NCBI GenBank assembly: GCA_002305685.1
Contig: DBQB01000069.1
Span: 1-26,351 of the forward strand
Length of the DNA: 26,351 nucleotides
Direction of reading: 5' to 3'
From: Ruminococcaceae bacterium UBA1405
GTDB lineage: Bacteria > Bacillota > Clostridia > Oscillospirales > Ruminococcaceae
The notes beneath the pieces were generated by a model, which worked only from the letters and a program-made list of their open reading frames with translations, was not told the DNA's origin and did no database searches. Made by a program: the position numbers and the translations under genes. This document shows, piece by piece, positions 23,611-26,351 of the stretch; the first letter of the stretch is position 1, and every line of letters begins with the position of its first letter.

Positions 23611-24822
23611 CTATCTCTCAAAAAATTTCATGGCAGCAGCCAGTTCCGCCTGCATACCATACTGCATCGCCGTTTCATCCCAATCAAACCGGGAATTGTG
23701 GTTGCTGTATGCTGGGCGATCGTCGTCATAGCCCGCGCAGACAATCGCAAAAACACCCGGTACCATATTGGAAAAATAGCAGAAATCTTCACCCCAGGTC
23801 TCGGGTTTTTCCGAAACACGCACAACCCCTTCGCCCAACTGCTCATCACAGGCATCCATAAACAGATCCACCATTTCCCCATCGTTGACAATCGACAGAT
23901 AGCCGTCCTGGAAATCCAGTTTGGTGGTAACCCCGTAAATCTTCTCAATGCCTTCCAGCAGGTTGCGCACACATTTTTTCACATGCTCCCGCATTTCAAT
24001 GGAGAGGGTGCGGACGCTGGCGCGCATCTTGGTATATCCACTGGTTACGTTTTCCACTGTGCCGCTTTGAAAGGTTCCAACAGAGATTACCGCCGTGTCA
24101 AAGGGATCCACCTGACGGCTGACGATGGTTTGCAATCCGTCCACAATTTTGCATCCCGCAACCAAAGCGTCGATATTCAGATGAGGGCTGGAGCCGTGTC
24201 CGGCCCGGCCAAACACTTCAATCTGCATCACATCGGTGACGGTGGTGGCAACCCCCTTCTTGACCAGGATTTCTCCAACCTTACGGCCGCCTCCCGCCCA
24301 AAGGTGCAATCCCATAATCGCGTCCACCTTGGGATTTTCCATAACCCCGGCTTCGATCATCGCGCGGGATCCGCCGGTCGGAGAGGGCTCTTCCGCAGGT
24401 TGAAAAATCATCTTGACCGTTCCGGCAAATTTATCCCGATTTTCGCAGAGGATCTTCGCCGTACCAAGGGCCATCGCCATATGGCCGTCATGACCGCAAG
24501 CGTGCATAACCCCGTCGTTTTGGGAAGCAAAAGGAAGGCCGGTTTCCTCGGTGATGGGCAGTGCATCCATATCTGCACGCAGCGCCAACACCTTGCCGCT
24601 TCCCTTTCCACAGCCGGTACCGCGAATCAGCGCCACCACCCCGTTGCCGCCGACATGCTCCCTGACCTCTTCCGCTCCAAAATCCCGCAGCAGCTGCGCA
24701 ATCTTCGCCGCTGTGCCGACTTCATGATAACTGAGTTCCGGATGAGCGTGCAGATCCCGGCGCCAAGATACCACCTCGTCAAACACCTTTTGCGTACTCT
24801 CTTTGATCCAGTTTTCTGTCAT
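23611..24822 (-). CDS. M20 family amidohydrolase (hippurate/N-acyl-amino-acid hydrolase type)
   Basis: A cytosolic metal-dependent amidohydrolase of peptidase family M20D, 403 residues, the usual length. Signatures: RRDLHAHPELSYHE (21-34), LRADMDALPITEETGLPF, HACGHDGH (107-114, with C109 and H111 as metal ligands), QPAEEPSPTGG (E144/E145), GLHLW (H173), and the dimerisation-domain stretch GRAGHGSSPHLNIDA. A final NHNSRFDWDE carries the last His. It would release an amino acid from an N-acyl or N-aromatic-acyl conjugate; which one is unknown. No signal peptide. The ATG at 24822 is preceded by GGAGGAG. It is the first gene of the pair with the lipoprotein. Confidence 0.94.
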   Translation of the reverse strand: MTENWIKESTQKVFDEVVSWRRDLHAHPELSYHEVGTAAKIAQLLRDFGAEEVREHVGGNGVVALIRGTGCGKGSGKVLALRADMDALPITEETGLPFASQNDGVMHACGHDGHMAMALGTAKILCENRDKFAGTVKMIFQPAEEPSPTGGSRAMIEAGVMENPKVDAIMGLHLWAGGGRKVGEILVKKGVATTVTDVMQIEVFGRAGHGSSPHLNIDALVAGCKIVDGLQTIVSRQVDPFDTAVISVGTFQSGTVENVTSGYTKMRASVRTLSIEMREHVKKCVRNLLEGIEKIYGVTTKLDFQDGYLSIVNDGEMVDLFMDACDEQLGEGVVRVSEKPETWGEDFCYFSNMVPGVFAIVCAGYDDDRPAYSNHNSRFDWDETAMQYGMQAELAAAMKFFER

Positions 24823-24865
24823 TTTCTTCTCCTCCAGTCAAAACACAAATTGGTCTGATATGAAA

Positions 24866-24871
24866 ATTATA
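24866..24871 (-). promoter_or_regulatory. probable -10 element for the amidohydrolase/lipoprotein pair
   Basis: On the minus strand this is a perfect TATAAT, 43 bases upstream of the amidohydrolase start. No good -35 is found at 16-18 bases, so the promoter is either weak or activator-dependent. Confidence 0.45.
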
Positions 24872-24966
24872 CTGCACTTCGCCTGATTTCATTGTACTCG
24901 ATTATAAATAACATTGCAATCCGCATTTATCGTGTAAAATTTTTTCTGTTTTTTTGCATCTTCCTC

Positions 24967-24995
24967 TTGATTTTATCTCAAATTTATAGTATAGT
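24967..24995 (+). promoter_or_regulatory. sigma-A promoter of the plus-strand RNA block
   Basis: -35 TTGATT (24967-24972), a 17-base spacer, -10 TATAGT (24990-24995). Transcription would start at about 25001-25003, exactly at the start of a 9-bp stem that closes the RNA described next. It may also serve the intact tRNA-Leu downstream. Confidence 0.7.
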
Positions 24996-25000
24996 AATAA

Positions 25001-25118
25001 AGCCGATTTATTTCACACACATTTTTGCCGGTATGATGGAATTGGCAGACGTGACGGACTCAAAATCTACTTCGTAGGATGTTGGGTGCCTTGGCAAAAC
25101 CCTTGATAAATCGGCGCT
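25001..25118 (+). ncRNA. candidate structured RNA derived from tRNA-Leu
   Basis: GCCGATTTA (25002-25010) pairs perfectly with TAAATCGGC (25107-25115). Nested inside it, TTTTGCC (25023-25029) pairs with GGCAAAA (25093-25099), and CTAC-TTC-GTAG (25067-25077) forms a small hairpin. The interior holds the 5' half of a tRNA-Leu. A promoter places the transcription start at the outer stem. It lacks the SRP RNA tetraloop/GGAA domain and any tmRNA signature. Alternatively this is just a decayed tRNA with fortuitous pairing. No known RNA family was recognised. Confidence 0.35.
25027..25067 (+). pseudogene. 5' half of a tRNA-Leu (anticodon CAA), 3' half missing
   Basis: Acceptor strand GCCGGTA, D-arm ATG/CGT with GAATTGGCAGA loop, and anticodon loop CTCAAAA are as in a bacterial tRNA-Leu(CAA). 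The anticodon stem 5' strand ACGGA should be followed by TCCGT after the loop, but the sequence reads TCTAC. From there no variable arm, T-arm (no GGTTCGA), matching acceptor strand or CCA is found. The break falls in the anticodon stem, just after the block GACTCAAAATC that it shares with the intact tRNA downstream. Confidence 0.65.
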
Positions 25119-25156
25119 TTCACAACTTCATATTTTCATTTGGTTTTAATATCCCT

Positions 25157-25190
25157 CCCGCACATCCCTCCAAAATCTGAGATGTGCGGG
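25157..25190 (+). other. strong 10-bp hairpin between the tRNA-like RNA and tRNA-Leu
   Basis: CCCGCACATC (25157-25166) pairs perfectly with GATGTGCGGG (25181-25190) around 14 bases. There is no T-tract on either strand, so it is not an ordinary terminator. It might be an RNA-processing signal between two co-transcribed RNAs or a DNA-binding site. Confidence 0.5.
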
Positions 25191-25215
25191 ACACAAGGGA
25201 AATTAAAATATAAAT

Positions 25216-25300
25216 GCCGGTGTGTCGGAATTGGCAGACGACCGCGACTCAAAATCGTGTGGAGAAATCCGTGTGGGTTCGAGTCCCACCACCGGCACCA
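25216..25300 (+). tRNA. tRNA-Leu, anticodon CAA
   Basis: An 85-base class II tRNA with encoded CCA. Acceptor GCCGGTG/CACCGGC, D-stem TCG/CGA with GAATTGGCAGA loop, anticodon stem CGCGA/TCGTG (one G-T pair) with loop CTCAAAA, variable arm GGA-GAAA-TCC, and T-arm GTGGG-TTCGAGT-CCCAC all fit. The anticodon CAA reads UUG. It is followed by a strong terminator and by a recombinase remnant, which suggests that its 3' end serves as an attachment site. Confidence 0.95.
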
Positions 25301-25308
25301 GGATTTTC

Positions 25309-25340
25309 AGCCCTGAACTTACAGAGCTCAGGGCTTTTTT
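25309..25340 (+). terminator. rho-independent terminator after tRNA-Leu
   Basis: AGCCCTGA (25309-25316) pairs with TCAGGGCT (25328-25335) around 11 bases, followed by a run of six T to 25340. It begins nine bases after the tRNA CCA. The T-run overlaps the stop codon of the minus-strand recombinase remnant. Confidence 0.9.
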
Positions 25341-25530
25341 ATTGCCCGATAGTCTGTACTCTGGTGTTTTGCGGGTAAAATGCGATGATCGCATTTGCCG
25401 ACGAAACCTTGTTGCTATAATCAAGGTGGGTGTAAATATTCGATGTCGTTCCGATGTCGCTATGTCCCAGCCATTCCTGGATGTCCCTAAGACTGACACC
25501 GTTGGCGTAAAGAAGGCTGGCGCAGCTATG
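25339..25530 (-). pseudogene. tyrosine recombinase (integrase), C-terminal remnant
   Basis: 63 codons plus a TAA stop. The peptide HSCASLLYANGVSLRDIQEW, then LGHSDIGTTSNIYTHLDY and a short tail, is the catalytic C-terminus of a phage/ICE-type tyrosine recombinase. It contains the HxxR-region His, the LGH His and the nucleophile Tyr in IYTH. Upstream, the frame meets a TAA at 25536-25534, and no other frame continues an integrase. The catalytic Arg and the whole N-terminal part are therefore gone. It points at the tRNA-Leu 3' end, the usual place for such an integrase. Confidence 0.85.
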
Positions 25531-25552
25531 CCCTTACGGTATAATTACGACA

Positions 25553-25588
25553 AACCGGAAAAGCCCCGTATATCAAGGGTTTTCGGTT
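25553..25588. repeat. imperfect inverted repeat beside the recombinase remnant
   Basis: AACCG-g-AAAA-g-CCC (25553-25566) mirrors GGG-TTTT-CGGTT (25577-25588) with two unpaired bases, around a short centre. It lies in the 25531-25688 stretch, which shows no confident gene. It may be a recombinase or plasmid-type binding site, or a remnant hairpin. Confidence 0.35.
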
Positions 25589-25688
25589 ATCTGGCAAGGT
25601 TTTTCATCCTTTTCCAAACCGAAAAATCGAGCCGCGAAGTGATTACATTGTAGGGGGTGTTATAGTAACGACAAAAACTTAATACCAT

Positions 25689-25713
25689 TTGGGCGGGCTG
25701 ACAGCCCGCCCAA
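25689..25713 (+). other. strong 11-bp hairpin upstream of parB
   Basis: TTGGGCGGGCT (25689-25699) pairs perfectly with AGCCCGCCCAA (25703-25713) around GAC. It is GC-rich, with no T-tract on either strand. It stands immediately before a second hairpin that has a terminator tail. Confidence 0.55.
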
Positions 25714-25720
25714 GAAATCA

Positions 25721-25757
25721 GGACATTTCCTCTGAAAAGAAGAAATGTCCCTTTTTT
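25721..25757 (+). terminator. rho-independent terminator or attenuator upstream of parB
   Basis: GGACATTTC (25721-25729) pairs perfectly with GAAATGTCC (25742-25750), followed by CTTTTTT. It ends 34 bases before the parB start and reads in the same direction. It either ends a lost upstream gene or attenuates parB transcription. Confidence 0.8.
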
Positions 25758-25791
25758 GTGCCAAAAATAAGATGCCGACAGGAGGAACACA

Positions 25792-26351
25792 ATGCCTGAA
25801 AAAGCAGTGCAGAAAGAACCGGGCAAAAAGCCGAAACCACAGCAGGAAGTGATCGTTCAAGTTCCACTCTCCAAGCTGCACGACTTCCCAAATCACCCGT
25901 TCAAGGTGCGGGACGACGAGGCCATGCAGGAAACGGCGGAGAGCATCCGGCAGTACGGCGTTCTCGTCCCGGCTATCGTCCGCCCCCGCGAGGACGGCGG
26001 ATATGAGATCATCGCCGGACACCGGCGTAGGCACGGCAGTGAGCTGGCGGGGCTTTCCGCCATGCCCTGCATCGTCCGTGAGATGGACGACGACACCGCC
26101 ACCATCCTCATGGTGGACAGCAACATCCAGCGGGAGAATATCCTGCCCTCTGAACGGGCGCAGGCGTATAAAATGAAGCTGGAGGCTATCCGCCGCAAGG
26201 CTGGCAGACCGGTAAAAACAGAGGAAAAAGATGTGCCAGATAATTCTGTCCAAGTTGGACAGAATTTCGATGGCAAGACCTCACGCGAGCTTTTAGCGGA
26301 AAACTCCCCAGACAGCTCCACACAAATCCAGCGCTACATCCGCCTGACCGA
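25792..26351 (+). CDS. ParB/Spo0J-family partition protein of an integrative-conjugative element (partial)
   Basis: The first 186 residues are visible; the frame is open at the window edge. After a Lys/Pro-rich start, the ParB N-terminal domain shows VPLSKLHDFPNHPFKVRDDEAM (about 24-45), the CTP/DNA-clamp motif AGHRRRHGSELAG (about 75-87) and NIQRENILPSERAQAYKMKLEAI (about 111-133). A hydrophilic linker follows, then the start of the helix-turn-helix region (SSTQIQRYIRL). The form with HPFKVRDDEAMQETAESI is characteristic of Tn1549-like elements in Clostridia. The ATG is preceded by AGGAGG at ideal spacing. Its GC-rich codon use (CGC, CTG, ATC, GCC) differs from the AT-richer polysaccharide genes, consistent with foreign origin. 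Its strand is opposite to all chromosomal protein genes here. Confidence 0.93.
   Translation, partial: MPEKAVQKEPGKKPKPQQEVIVQVPLSKLHDFPNHPFKVRDDEAMQETAESIRQYGVLVPAIVRPREDGGYEIIAGHRRRHGSELAGLSAMPCIVREMDDDTATILMVDSNIQRENILPSERAQAYKMKLEAIRRKAGRPVKTEEKDVPDNSVQVGQNFDGKTSRELLAENSPDSSTQIQRYIRLT

Noticed and set aside
23698..24858. 386-codon open frame on the plus strand
   Set aside because: It is antisense to the M20 hydrolase with all its metal-ligand motifs. The length is explained by the coding bias of the true strand.
25001..25118. SRP RNA or tmRNA
   Set aside because: The size fits a small SRP RNA, but the conserved GGAA-type apical domain is absent and no tmRNA tag or Ala acceptor is present.
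25222..25653. 143-codon open frame on the plus strand
   Set aside because: It runs through the tRNA-Leu, the terminator and the recombinase remnant, so it cannot be a real gene as a whole. Only its last 41 codons are kept as a weak finding.
25660..26253. 197-codon open frame on the minus strand
   Set aside because: It is antisense to parB, which has clear ParB motifs and an ideal ribosome binding site.
1..26351. CRISPR array, rRNA or complete insertion sequence
   Set aside because: No regularly spaced repeats, rRNA sequence or transposase gene with terminal repeats were seen anywhere in the window.

Overview
The window is bacterial chromosome from an endospore-forming Firmicute of the Clostridia, probably of the Oscillospiraceae/Ruminococcaceae kind. 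This placement is inferred from a complete spoIIIA sporulation cluster, Gram-positive promoters and strong AGGAGG-type ribosome binding sites, a lipoprotein, and a Tn1549-like conjugative-element ParB. No 16S gene is present to confirm it. Nearly every chromosomal gene is on the minus strand; only the tRNA block and the right edge run on the plus strand.

Layout, left to right. (1) 1-4517: the spoIIIA operon, read right to left as AA, AB, AC, AD, AE, AF, AG, with AG cut by the window edge. It encodes the mother-cell half of the channel that feeds the forespore. (2) 4571-8005: a PcrA/UvrD-like helicase with its own terminator, and an AI-2E family membrane protein. (3) 8139-10180: an ABC-F ATPase with a clear sigma-A promoter. 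(4) 10216-21249: one long surface-polysaccharide operon of eight genes, with a promoter at its right end and a terminator at its left end. In transcription order it encodes a DnaA-N-like/transmembrane/metallophosphoesterase fusion, a Wzz-like protein, a Wzz-like protein fused to a degenerate GGDEF domain, a Wzy/WaaL-like polymerase or ligase, a GT4 glycosyltransferase and three GT2 glycosyltransferases. (5) 21385-24871: a YebC-family protein with its own promoter and terminator, and upstream of it an M20 amidohydrolase/lipoprotein pair. (6) 24967-25340: a plus-strand RNA block with a promoter, a tRNA-Leu(CAA)-derived sequence that keeps the 5' half of a tRNA but not the 3' half, a strong hairpin, an intact tRNA-Leu(CAA) and a terminator. 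(7) 25339-26351: the C-terminal remnant of a tyrosine recombinase directly behind the tRNA, then a ParB gene of integrative-conjugative-element type running off the window.

The most unusual part is the polysaccharide operon. It opens with a DnaA domain-I-like module attached through a membrane helix to an external phosphoesterase domain. It also carries a chain-length-type protein whose cytosolic GGDEF domain has lost the residues for making cyclic-di-GMP. No tyrosine kinase (CpsD/BY-kinase), initiating sugar-phosphate transferase or flippase is encoded in the operon. Those parts are either elsewhere or replaced by these unusual proteins. Second in interest is the tRNA-derived RNA at 25001-25118: its ends pair with each other, and the predicted transcription start falls on the first base of the terminal stem.

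The function of the lipoprotein and the roles of the fusion proteins are not known from the sequence. No CRISPR array, rRNA or complete mobile element is visible.
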